Source: Brevibacillus migulae
GTDB lineage: Bacteria > Bacillota > Bacilli > Brevibacillales > Brevibacillaceae
Assembly (NCBI RefSeq): GCF_004521915.1
Contig: NZ_SDKD01000010.1
Span: 639 to 44,212 of the forward strand
Length of the DNA stretch: 43,574 nucleotides
Direction of reading: 5' to 3'
The notes under the pieces are model-generated. The model was not told the DNA's origin. It saw only the letters and a list, made by a program, of their open reading frames with translations, and ran no database searches. Both the position numbers and the translations under genes were made by a program. Positions 8,555-14,827 of this stretch are shown here, piece after piece; the first letter of the stretch is position 1; every line of letters starts with the position of its first letter.

Positions 8555-8595
8555 CGTATATCGAACATAACGAGTTATTGTAAACTAAAAGTTAA
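8555..8595 (-). promoter_or_regulatory. Promoter of the nucleotidase gene with Pho-box-like repeats and a palindrome
   Basis: On the minus strand TTTACA (8579-8584) and TATACG (8555-8560) are 18 bases apart and could be the -35 and -10. TTAACT (8590-8595) and TTTACA (8579-8584) are direct repeats 11 bases apart, the phasing of Bacillus PhoP sites (TTAACA-like hexamers). A 12-bp palindrome ATAACGAGTTAT fills 8567-8578. Only two hexamers are clear, whereas four are usual, so PhoP control is a suggestion only. Confidence 0.35.
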
Positions 8596-8605
8596 TCAAT
8601 TGGTG

Positions 8606-8611
8606 TATAAT
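8606..8611 (+). promoter_or_regulatory. -10 element before the LTA-synthase unit
   Basis: A perfect TATAAT (plus strand) lies 39 bases upstream of the leader ORF. No consensus -35 sits at 16-18 bases, so the promoter may need an activator or extended contacts. The divergent region 8430-8649 holds nothing else I can identify beyond this element and the nucleotidase promoter. Confidence 0.45.
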
Positions 8612-8649
8612 GTATCAGGATGTTTCCCGTTAGAGATAGGAGTGTATCT

Positions 8650-8742
8650 ATGAAACCAATCGAGTCACTATCAAGTGTTAGCCTCCGCTGCTCATTCGTG
8701 GAGGATCTTTATCTTACGAAGACAATCAAGGTGGAAATATGA
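8650..8742 (+). CDS. 30-residue leader ORF coupled to the LTA-synthase gene
   Basis: ATG 8650 follows AGGAGTG at a good distance and opens 30 codons ending in TGA at 8740-8742, which overlaps the start of the next gene as ATGA. The predicted peptide begins MKPIESLSSVSLRC and has no signal peptide or known motif. Within it CCTCCGC (8682-8688) can pair with GTGGAGG (8698-8704). The layout suggests translational coupling or a regulatory leader peptide rather than a functional protein. The second gene also has its own AAGGTGG. Confidence 0.45.
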   Translation: MKPIESLSSVSLRCSFVEDLYLTKTIKVEI

Positions 8743-11222
8743 AAAATTTTACAAACATTTTACAAGCTGTTCGATCCATGCTGTCAGGGAAGCGGAATCA
8801 AAAAGTCACCCATCCTGTTACTCTGTTCCTAATCCCGTTGCTGCTGGTCGTACTTTCTGAGTCCATCCAAAGAAATTCAATATGGGAAACACTCCAGTGG
8901 ATGGCGATGCACCCGTTGATGTTTCTCGTGAACTATTTGCTGATCTTGAGCGTGTACCTGTTGTTGTTTGTATTGCCGAAAATGCTGTACTTCTTTACGG
9001 TCGCTTTGTTTTCGCTCGCGTGCTTTCTTTTTTCTTATGTTCATCAAGTCAAACTATCGTTGCGGGGTGAGCCTTTTCTACCTGCCGATCTGTACTTGTT
9101 CAACGAAGCAGAGGGAATAAGCGGAGCCGTATCGACCAACCTCTTCTCGATTTTATTTTTGTGTGTGAGCATCCTTGCTATGCTGTACCTGATCTTCCAG
9201 AAATATCCGAAATACGGTTGGAAATCACGCGTGCTGCTGGGGATTTGCTCGGTGGTTATTGTAAGCTCCCTGACGTCTGACGCCCTGTATTCCATTCGGG
9301 ATCGACTCGGCATACGCTTGATCCCGTGGAACCAGGTTGAAAATGTAAAAACCAATGGATTTTCGTACAGTTTTCTCAATAATTATATGGATCTCCAAGT
9401 GGATCAACCATTTACGTACAATCAGGACGAAATTCAAACGATCATCGACAAAACATCTGCTGACAAAAGTACGAAGCCGAAAGTAAAACCCAATGTCATC
9501 ATGATTATGTCCGAAGCGTTTTTCGATCCGACGATCCTGCCAAATGTGCAATTCGAACGTGATCCGTTGCCTACCGTCCATCAGTTGGCCAAAACCCACA
9601 ATGTCGGAAACGTGAGTGTTTCTGTCTTTGGCGGTGGGACTGCCAACAGCGAGTTTGAGGCTTTAACCGGATTAGCCGTGGAAAATTTGCCGGTAGGTTC
9701 CATGGCTTACAGTCAATATGTCTACCGTCCGATCGATGGTCTCCCCTCGATCATGAAAAGAAACGGATACCATACGACGGCGATCCATCCGTTTTATCAC
9801 TGGTACTACAACCGGACCCATGTCTATCAGAATCTGGGCTTTGACCGTTTCATCCCGATGGAGTTTATGACGGCTCCGGAAACGAAAGGGCCTTTCATCA
9901 GAGACAGCGAAGTAGCCAAACGGATCCTGGCAGAAACGCAAAAAACAGATGGACAGGACTTTGTCTTTGCCGTGACGATGCAATCTCACGGGCCTTACGA
10001 TGATCAAAATCTGGAAATCTCGAATCATGTTTCCGGTTCGCTCAGTGAGAGTGGCAAGAAGATTTTAGGAACATATGCCACCCACCTTGAGGATACGGAT
10101 CGCATGCTCAAGACCTTGATTGACGAATTCAAAGCACGCAAGGAACCGACTGTGATCGTGATGTATGGCGACCACTTTCCGATGCTTGGCAGTGATTATC
10201 AGGTCTATCGCGAGTCTTCGTTTATCACCGATATATACAAGCAGGATGACTTTAAAAAAATGCACCAGACTCCGCTGGTCGTTTGGGACAATATCGGGCT
10301 GAAAAAAGAAGATGTGCATATGCAGCTTCCATTCTTGGGGGCCTTTCTGGTTGATCGGCTCGGATTGGACGGAAATGCCACGACCCATTTATTGATGCAG
10401 GCATATGACAAAAAAATTCGCTTTCTCTCGGAAAAATTCAGTCCTGCCAACGCACAGACAGCTGCGAAGGATAAGCTGTGGAAAAAAGATTATGAGCTGA
10501 TCTGGTACGACATTCTGTTTGGCGATCAATATGCGTATCAGCTCGGAAAGAAACCTTCTGTCAATCCTGATTACGGTCTGGGCAGTGAGGATATGGTTCT
10601 CGAAAAAGCTGATCCATTGGCCATCGTGGTTGACCCAGAGACAGTTGAGGAGGATCAAGAGCTGCCCGTCACGATACAAGGGAAGCATTTTGAAGGCACA
10701 GCACAGGTCAGTGTCAATGATACCATGCTGCCGACTACCTATCTTGACCAAGAGCATGTGAGCATTTCGTTGCCCGCATCCTTCCTGAAAGAAAAGGAAC
10801 TTACCCTTTCTGTGAAGGTGCTCAATGAACGTGGAGATGAAATTGCGAAATCGGAAAACGATATCCTCATTCCGATTCTGAATCATGAAGAGTTTAAGCA
10901 AAACAGCAAAGTTACTTCTTTAGCGGATGCTTCGTTGAAATGGGAGCTTTTCAGCAGCGATCCCGACTTTACCATCGTTCGGGCTAAACTGCCGCAGCAA
11001 ACGGCACCTTACCTCGTCGCGAACAAACAAGTCGATTTGCAGGATAACCATGCCGATGCTATGAACGCGGGCAACCAGTCCGACATATATCCAAATGGCT
11101 ATTTGTACATCTCGATCGCCAATCATGAAAGCGGATGGAAGCCGTCTTCCTCCCCTTCTTCGGATGCCATTCGCCAATATCTTGCTGCACAGGATTATCG
11201 ATTGTATCAAATGGAACGATAG
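8739..11222 (+). CDS. LTA synthase family protein (sulfatase-fold phosphoglycerol transferase) with C-terminal extension
   Basis: The family polymerises glycerol phosphate from phosphatidylglycerol into lipoteichoic acid, or primes this, on the outer membrane face. The protein has 827 residues, longer than the usual 600-680. Five membrane helices occupy residues 27-185. The extracellular sulfatase domain shows IMSEAF (Glu259), GGGTANSEFE (nucleophile Thr301), MQSHGPY and YGDHFP (Asp478, His479), matching the LtaS catalytic set. Residues 620-715 look like a beta-rich IPT/TIG-like domain (DPETVEEDQELPVTIQGKHF), and about 110 further residues end the protein. The extension is unusual and could bind the wall or a partner. 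ATG 8739 follows AAGGTGG. It could also be a phosphoethanolamine or phosphoglycerol transferase acting on another polymer. Confidence 0.88.
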   Translation: MKNFTNILQAVRSMLSGKRNQKVTHPVTLFLIPLLLVVLSESIQRNSIWETLQWMAMHPLMFLVNYLLILSVYLLLFVLPKMLYFFTVALFSLACFLFSYVHQVKLSLRGEPFLPADLYLFNEAEGISGAVSTNLFSILFLCVSILAMLYLIFQKYPKYGWKSRVLLGICSVVIVSSLTSDALYSIRDRLGIRLIPWNQVENVKTNGFSYSFLNNYMDLQVDQPFTYNQDEIQTIIDKTSADKSTKPKVKPNVIMIMSEAFFDPTILPNVQFERDPLPTVHQLAKTHNVGNVSVSVFGGGTANSEFEALTGLAVENLPVGSMAYSQYVYRPIDGLPSIMKRNGYHTTAIHPFYHWYYNRTHVYQNLGFDRFIPMEFMTAPETKGPFIRDSEVAKRILAETQKTDGQDFVFAVTMQSHGPYDDQNLEISNHVSGSLSESGKKILGTYATHLEDTDRMLKTLIDEFKARKEPTVIVMYGDHFPMLGSDYQVYRESSFITDIYKQDDFKKMHQTPLVVWDNIGLKKEDVHMQLPFLGAFLVDRLGLDGNATTHLLMQAYDKKIRFLSEKFSPANAQTAAKDKLWKKDYELIWYDILFGDQYAYQLGKKPSVNPDYGLGSEDMVLEKADPLAIVVDPETVEEDQELPVTIQGKHFEGTAQVSVNDTMLPTTYLDQEHVSISLPASFLKEKELTLSVKVLNERGDEIAKSENDILIPILNHEEFKQNSKVTSLADASLKWELFSSDPDFTIVRAKLPQQTAPYLVANKQVDLQDNHADAMNAGNQSDIYPNGYLYISIANHESGWKPSSSPSSDAIRQYLAAQDYRLYQMER

Positions 11223-11232
11223 GAACCCACGG

Positions 11233-11274
11233 AACCCACTCGCCTGATCCTTTCACGGCGAAGTGGGTTTTTTT
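11233..11274 (+). terminator. Terminator of the LTA-synthase gene
   Basis: AACCCACTCGCC pairs with GGCGAAGTGGGTT (one bulge) and is followed by a run of T residues, 10 bases after the stop codon. Confidence 0.92.
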
Positions 11275-11332
11275 AATCGATGAAAATTTATAAATTTCTC
11301 ATCGATATAAGAGCAACTAAGCTCCGCCATAG

Positions 11333-11354
11333 ACTTGGCGAAGCCAAGTTTTTT
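11333..11354 (+). terminator. Second hairpin with T-run
   Basis: ACTTGGC and GCCAAGT form a 7-bp stem around GAA, followed by six T residues. It looks like an intrinsic terminator, but no gene lies between it and the terminator 60 bases upstream. It may be a back-up for the LTA-synthase transcript or end a short RNA. Confidence 0.6.
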
Positions 11355-11452
11355 CTAATCCGAATGGCACCCAAATTCCAAGGATCGGAATGTCTTTTTC
11401 CCAGAAAGGAAATAGTAAGCTTGGTTATCACGAAGAAAGGACGATGCAAGCG

Positions 11453-11788
11453 ATGAGCAGAAAAGACTACGTATCCGCCATTATCGAAAATCTGGAAAAA
11501 CACAGTGATCTCATGACCCCGCAATTGCGCGGCTTGCTTAGTGAGGTCAAAAACAATCTGCAAACGATGTCCGAAGAAGGGTTTTTGCAGCGAACAGACG
11601 GCGTGGTGACACAGCCAGCATCCGAACAAACGGTTGACGCCAAAGCCCCTCTCATCCAATTGGCGGGTGTGCAAGATGAGCTGAAAAGGCTGGCAGATGC
11701 CAATGAAGCCGTACGTCCGGAACTGAAATCGGCGGTTGCTCAATTAGAGGGATTGATCGGTTCTTCGGAAAGCTACTTCCCCGAATGA
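11453..11788 (+). CDS. Hypothetical helical protein
   Basis: This 111-residue protein (MSRKDYVSAIIENLEKHSDL...) is rich in charged and helix-forming residues, has no signal peptide, no Cys and no membrane span, and contains heptad-like stretches (LAGVQDELKRLADANEAV, then LKSAVAQLEGLIG). I recognise no family. The start is uncertain. ATG 11453 lies 11 bases after AAAGGA, ATG 11444 only 2 bases after it, and an ATG at 11390 has AAGGAT five bases upstream and would add 21 residues. The gene stands alone between a terminator and the S14 leader. A cytosolic oligomer or adaptor is possible. Confidence 0.6.
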   Translation: MSRKDYVSAIIENLEKHSDLMTPQLRGLLSEVKNNLQTMSEEGFLQRTDGVVTQPASEQTVDAKAPLIQLAGVQDELKRLADANEAVRPELKSAVAQLEGLIGSSESYFPE

Positions 11789-11830
11789 AGATCACCCTCT
11801 GCCATTAGTTCCCGCTAGATGTTTCCGAGT

Positions 11831-11886
11831 GATCTTGTTATGATGGAATACTTGCATGAAACCATGCTGGAAACATAAACAAGATC
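11831..11886 (+). promoter_or_regulatory. Dyad and nested hairpin directly before the S14 ribosome binding site
   Basis: GATCTTGTT (11831-11839) and AACAAGATC (11878-11886) are perfect 9-bp arms that end two bases before the AGGAGG of rpsN. Inside them GCATG (11854-11858) and CATGC (11863-11867) can form a second stem. An extended -10-like TGTTATGAT overlaps the first arm (11836-11844). If transcription starts upstream, the RNA would fold into a two-stem leader that could control S14 translation. If it starts near 11851, only the inner stem is transcribed. Confidence 0.4.
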
Positions 11887-11899
11887 TCAGGAGGCTTTT

Positions 11900-12085
11900 A
11901 TGGCACGAAAATCAATGATCATCAAGTCAAAGCGTCCGAGCAAATATAAAGTTCAACAGTATACCCGCTGTGAACGTTGCGGACGTCCACACTCCGTTTT
12001 GAGAAAATTTAAGCTCTGCCGCATCTGCTTCCGTGAATTGGCATACCTCGGGCAAATCCCCGGTGTAAGAAAAGCGAGCTGGTAA
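11900..12085 (+). CDS. rpsN: 30S ribosomal protein S14, zinc-binding type Z
   Basis: S14 binds the head of the 30S subunit near the A and P sites. This 61-residue version carries both zinc knuckles, CERC (Cys24, Cys27) and CRIC (Cys40, Cys43), and is very similar along its whole length to B. subtilis RpsN ([26 protein letters not shown]). ATG 11900 follows AGGAGG. The gene is not in a ribosomal-protein operon: it stands alone between a terminator and a convergent gene. It is therefore either a second copy or the relocated sole copy. Because it keeps all four cysteines, it is not the zinc-free paralogue that Bacillus makes under zinc limitation. Confidence 0.96.
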   Translation: MARKSMIIKSKRPSKYKVQQYTRCERCGRPHSVLRKFKLCRICFRELAYLGQIPGVRKASW

Positions 12086-12086
12086 T

Positions 12087-12124
12087 AAAAATACTCCCCT
12101 ACGATTTCGTAAGGGAGTATTTTT
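12087..12124. terminator. Bidirectional terminator between rpsN and the repeat-protein gene
   Basis: ATACTCCC and GGGAGTAT, extended by TACG/CGTA around ATTT, form a strong stem with A residues before it and T residues after it. It can end transcription of rpsN on the plus strand and the convergent repeat-protein gene on the minus strand. Confidence 0.9.
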
Positions 12125-12141
12125 GCATATCCTTCCAGTTA

Positions 12142-13170
12142 TTACAGCAGACCTACACCTACCGGATATGGAACTTGAGTGGTTGCAGCGCCATAGCCAA
12201 AACCGCCATCGCGGGCAATTTGGTTTTGCACTTGTTGGACGTCTGTTCCCGCAAAGCCTGGTTGGAAGACTGCTTGCACACCACCGGATACTGCTGCTGG
12301 TACACCTACTGTGCCCAATCCTTGGTTTGGCTGAAACGCATTGGTAGCGTAGCCGTAGCCGTATCCTCCATCACGAGCAATTTGGTTGCGCACTTGCTGT
12401 ACATCTGTTCCCGCAAAGCCTGGTTGGAAGATCGCTTGCACACCACCGGACACTGCTGCTGGGACGCCTACTGCACCAAGTGTTTGGGTAGTCTGATAAG
12501 CAGCTGGCACACCTACAGCGCCCAAGGATTGGTTGGACTGATAAGCTGTGGCGCCATAGCCAAAGCCACCGTCACGAGCGATTTGGTTACGTACTTGCTG
12601 CACTTCTGTTCCAGCGAAGCCTGGTTGGAAGACTGCTTGTACACCACCGGAAACGGCTGCTGGCACGCCTACTGGCACATTGGATTGATAAGCTGCTGTT
12701 CCTTGATAAGAGGTTGGGAGAGCTTGATTTGCATAGCCATAATTCAACTCGCGAGCAATCTGGCTGCGTACTTGCTGCGGGTCTGTTCCCGCAAAACCAG
12801 GTTGGAAAATCGCTTGTGCCGCGCCGCTTTGAAGCCCTACAGGCACACCGCCAAATTGTTGGGAAGTAAACGTATTTTGGTAAGACTGTACGCCAGGATT
12901 CAGATCACGTGCAATTTGGTTGCGCACTTGCTGTGGGTCTGTTCCCGCAAAACCAGGCTGGAAAATCGCTTGTGCCCCGCTTTGCAGGCCAACTGGAACA
13001 TTGCTGAATTGAGGCGTAGCATATGTAGTTTGGTAAGCTTGCCCATAGCCAAAGCCGCCGTCACGTGCGATTTGATTACGCACTTGCTGCGCATCTGTTC
13101 CTGCAAAGCCCGGTTGAAAAACTGATTGTGCTGCGCCTGTAAACGCATTGCTCTGAAAATTGTTGAACAT
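12142..13170 (-). CDS. Six-repeat protein resembling gamma-type small acid-soluble spore proteins
   Basis: The 342-residue protein is rich in Gln, Ala, Gly, Asn, Val and Tyr, lacks Cys, and has no signal peptide. It holds six copies of a unit with core FQPGFAGTDxQQVRNQIARD, starting at residues 18, 70, 122, 181, 248 and 302, joined by linkers of Q/Y/G/V-rich sequence (VGVPAAVSGGVQA). The core resembles the repeat of gamma-type SASPs such as SspE (EFASETNAQQVRKQN), which store amino acids in the spore core. The differences are clear: usual gamma-SASPs have 60-100 residues and two or three repeats, and the Glu before Phe that the GPR protease needs is Gly here. ATG 13170 follows AAGGAGG; an upstream ATG at 13218 lacks one. 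A spore-storage or coat-associated role is inference. Confidence 0.7.
   Translation of the reverse strand: MFNNFQSNAFTGAAQSVFQPGFAGTDAQQVRNQIARDGGFGYGQAYQTTYATPQFSNVPVGLQSGAQAIFQPGFAGTDPQQVRNQIARDLNPGVQSYQNTFTSQQFGGVPVGLQSGAAQAIFQPGFAGTDPQQVRSQIARELNYGYANQALPTSYQGTAAYQSNVPVGVPAAVSGGVQAVFQPGFAGTEVQQVRNQIARDGGFGYGATAYQSNQSLGAVGVPAAYQTTQTLGAVGVPAAVSGGVQAIFQPGFAGTDVQQVRNQIARDGGYGYGYATNAFQPNQGLGTVGVPAAVSGGVQAVFQPGFAGTDVQQVQNQIARDGGFGYGAATTQVPYPVGVGLL
12250..13120. repeat. Six direct repeats within the repeat-protein gene
   Basis: The coding repeats are also visible at DNA level: a segment with the core TCTGTTCCCGCAAAGCC (variants with t/c changes) recurs six times at spacings of 156, 156, 177, 201 and 162 bases, read in increasing residue order. 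Copies 4 to 6 share long nearly identical linkers, which points to recent duplication or recombination between units. Confidence 0.85.
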
Positions 13171-13237
13171 GTTCTTTACCTCCTTAGTAGGTTTGTTTGT
13201 AGTCTTTTCCAAAAACATCCTCTTTACTCATCGGTTG

Positions 13238-13267
13238 ATAATATTTTTCCAGTGGAGCCTTGCTCAA
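13238..13267 (-). promoter_or_regulatory. Candidate promoter of the repeat-protein gene
   Basis: On the minus strand TTGAGC (13262-13267) and TATTAT (13238-13243) are 18 bases apart, a plausible sigma-A promoter about 68 bases before the start codon. I looked for sigma-G (GNATR/CANNNTA) elements in the same region and found none, which is unexpected for an SASP-like gene. Confidence 0.4.
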
Positions 13268-13344
13268 AAACTCAATTCCCGATCAGGATGGAGTTTTTTG
13301 GAGACACGTTTGATTTTTTCCGTTATACCCGTCCATTATTCAAT

Positions 13345-13374
13345 GACAGATTCGCAATCTATAAGAAATCTGTC
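13345..13374 (+). promoter_or_regulatory. Hairpin with T-run upstream of the VOC gene
   Basis: GACAGATT and AATCTGTC form a perfect 8-bp inverted repeat with a 14-base loop, followed by CCTTTTTT. It could be a terminator of a short upstream RNA or a leader element of the VOC gene, which starts 87 bases later. Purpose unknown. Confidence 0.35.
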
Positions 13375-13460
13375 CCTTTTTTCTGTGCTAACATGATATA
13401 TATCCCGGTTACTCGGGCGATAATGGAAGGTATTGTATGGAGCAAAGGAGCTGATTGAAC

Positions 13461-13886
13461 ATGTCTTTACAAGTAACCCCGTACTTAATCATGGACGGAA
13501 ATGCAAAGGAAGCGATCCAATTTTACGAAAAAGCATTGGATGCGAAACCTATGTTTCTCTCAACGTACGAAGAAATGCCGGAAAACCCGGAATTTCCCAT
13601 GCCTGAGGAAGCAAAGGGACTTGTAGCTCATGCCATGGTAAAAATCGGGGACTCGGATTTGATGTTTTCAGATACGTTTCCAGGTCACCCGGTTGTACAG
13701 GGAAATCAGGTAACAATCTGCATTACCACGAAAGACAAGGATAGATCCCAGCAAATCTTTGATGCACTGCAGCAGGATGGCAAAGTGAGCATGCCGCTGC
13801 AAGAAACATCTTTTAGCCCCGCTTATGGGATGGTGACCGACAAGTTTGGAGTTACCTTTCACATCTATACGGAAGGTCAGCAATAG
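13461..13886 (+). CDS. VOC family protein (PhnB/glyoxalase-like)
   Basis: This 141-residue protein belongs to the PhnB-like branch of the vicinal oxygen chelate superfamily, small dimeric metalloenzymes or antibiotic-binding proteins. It shows the typical opening TPYLIMDGNAKEAIQFYEKAL, then HAMVKIGDSDLMFSD, QVTICI and the closing GMVTDKFGVTFHIY. The family includes many uncharacterised members, so no substrate can be given. ATG 13461 lies 10 bases after AAAGGAG; an in-frame TTG at 13455 is an alternative start. The gene is monocistronic, ending in a bidirectional terminator shared with the AraC-type gene. Confidence 0.88.
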   Translation: MSLQVTPYLIMDGNAKEAIQFYEKALDAKPMFLSTYEEMPENPEFPMPEEAKGLVAHAMVKIGDSDLMFSDTFPGHPVVQGNQVTICITTKDKDRSQQIFDALQQDGKVSMPLQETSFSPAYGMVTDKFGVTFHIYTEGQQ

Positions 13887-13891
13887 CAAAC

Positions 13892-13933
13892 AAAACAGCC
13901 CTGTCCGCAAATTTTTTGGACGGGCTGTTTTTG
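13892..13933. terminator. Bidirectional terminator between the VOC and AraC-type genes
   Basis: AACAGCCC and GGGCTGTT with an inner GTCC/GGAC stem form a long hairpin. T residues follow on the plus strand and a TTTTG tail on the minus strand, so it serves both convergent genes. Confidence 0.9.
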
Positions 13934-13940
13934 TTGTTTA

Positions 13941-14741
13941 CTATCGCATGCTATTTTGGAAAGCTTGTTTCTTAAGAAAGTTATTCATCAACAAATGCAG
14001 GGAAATCAAAATGGGGGGATCGTCTACGCGAGGGACATGGAGCATGACATCCTGATGGGGAACTCTAGCATAAGGCGTTACGATGATTGGATCCCTCGAT
14101 CGGGTGCGCAGTGTGGAGTACGGCAGCAAAAAGTCCTTCGCTTGGGAACCCCAAGCCACGGATGTCGCCATCAGATAATAAGTTCCCGGCTTCACGCCAG
14201 TAAAACAGAAATGACCCAGAGAAGACAGCAATGTTCCGTAAAGAGGAATACCTTCTGGGATTGGTTTTGCAAACAAGCCGATAAGCACAACCCCATCAAA
14301 TGGCACCTCAGCACGAATGGTTCCTTCAACGATCCCCATCTGTTGAGCAATATCTGAAGACTTGCGCCAACGACTGAGCTCTTGCAAATGTTGAAATTGT
14401 TCTTCCGCTTGCAGCACCGAATTGCGGAAATGGGCGGGCGTCACTCCGACCCGCTCCGTAAATCGGGTAGTAAACGTCCCAAGGCTCTGCTGCCCGATCT
14501 CCATCCCAATATCTCGAACGGTTAAATTGGTGTGCAATAACAAATCTTTCGCCTTTTGCAAGCGCATGGCGGAAACATAGTACAAGGGAGTCAGCCCGGT
14601 TCGTTCTTTAAAAATGCGTGTAAAATGATAGGGACTATAGGAAACATAGCTGGCTAACCGTGAAAGCGGAAGCGGCTCATAGAGATGCTGCTGAATATAT
14701 GAGATCACCTCATCGATTTCAGGATATTTCTCTGTCATCAT
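13941..14741 (-). CDS. AraC family transcriptional regulator
   Basis: The DNA-binding domain is N-terminal, as in MarA/Rob-type members: two helix-turn-helix motifs in residues 8-106, with PLPLSRLASYVSYSPYHFTR and a GMEIGQQSLGTFTTRFTERV-like second motif ending in GVTPAHFR. A C-terminal part of about 150 residues is beta-rich (FDGVVLIGLFAKPIPEG, GVKPGTYYLMATSV) and probably senses a ligand; I do not recognise it. ATG 14741 follows GAGGTGGAAGG. The in-frame ATG at 14786 falls inside the -10 element of the likely promoter, so it cannot be the start. The protein has 266 residues. No target genes are evident; the upstream gene on the same strand is a TPR/YdcF-like protein. Confidence 0.88.
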   Translation of the reverse strand: MMTEKYPEIDEVISYIQQHLYEPLPLSRLASYVSYSPYHFTRIFKERTGLTPLYYVSAMRLQKAKDLLLHTNLTVRDIGMEIGQQSLGTFTTRFTERVGVTPAHFRNSVLQAEEQFQHLQELSRWRKSSDIAQQMGIVEGTIRAEVPFDGVVLIGLFAKPIPEGIPLYGTLLSSLGHFCFTGVKPGTYYLMATSVAWGSQAKDFLLPYSTLRTRSRDPIIVTPYARVPHQDVMLHVPRVDDPPILISLHLLMNNFLKKQAFQNSMR

Positions 14742-14784
14742 GTATAGACCTTCCACCTCGCTTGCGCTAATAGACATTTCTCCC

Positions 14785-14814
14785 ATTGTAACATATATAC
14801 AATCAATATATGAA
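14785..14814 (-). promoter_or_regulatory. Promoter of the AraC-type gene
   Basis: On the minus strand TTCATA (14809-14814), an 18-base spacer and TACAAT (14785-14790) with an upstream TGn (TGTTACAAT) make an extended -10 promoter. The predicted start near 14778 rules out translation from ATG 14786. Confidence 0.5.
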
Positions 14815-14827
14815 GGTCAGTCAGTAA

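Noticed and set aside
11280..11456. Plus-strand ORF of 58 codons ending in ATGA at the hypothetical gene
   Set aside because: No ribosome binding site, starts in the T-rich tail of a terminator and contains a second terminator hairpin, so it is unlikely to be translated.
12250..13120. Regularly recurring DNA segment considered as a CRISPR-like array
   Set aside because: Repeats are in frame, degenerate at third positions and spaced by 156-201 bases that are themselves coding, so this is a protein repeat.
12175..13125. Plus-strand open frame of 316 codons opposite the repeat protein
   Set aside because: It is open only because the coding repeats on the minus strand avoid stop complements; there is no ribosome binding site, and the predicted product has Cys/Trp-rich, low-quality composition.
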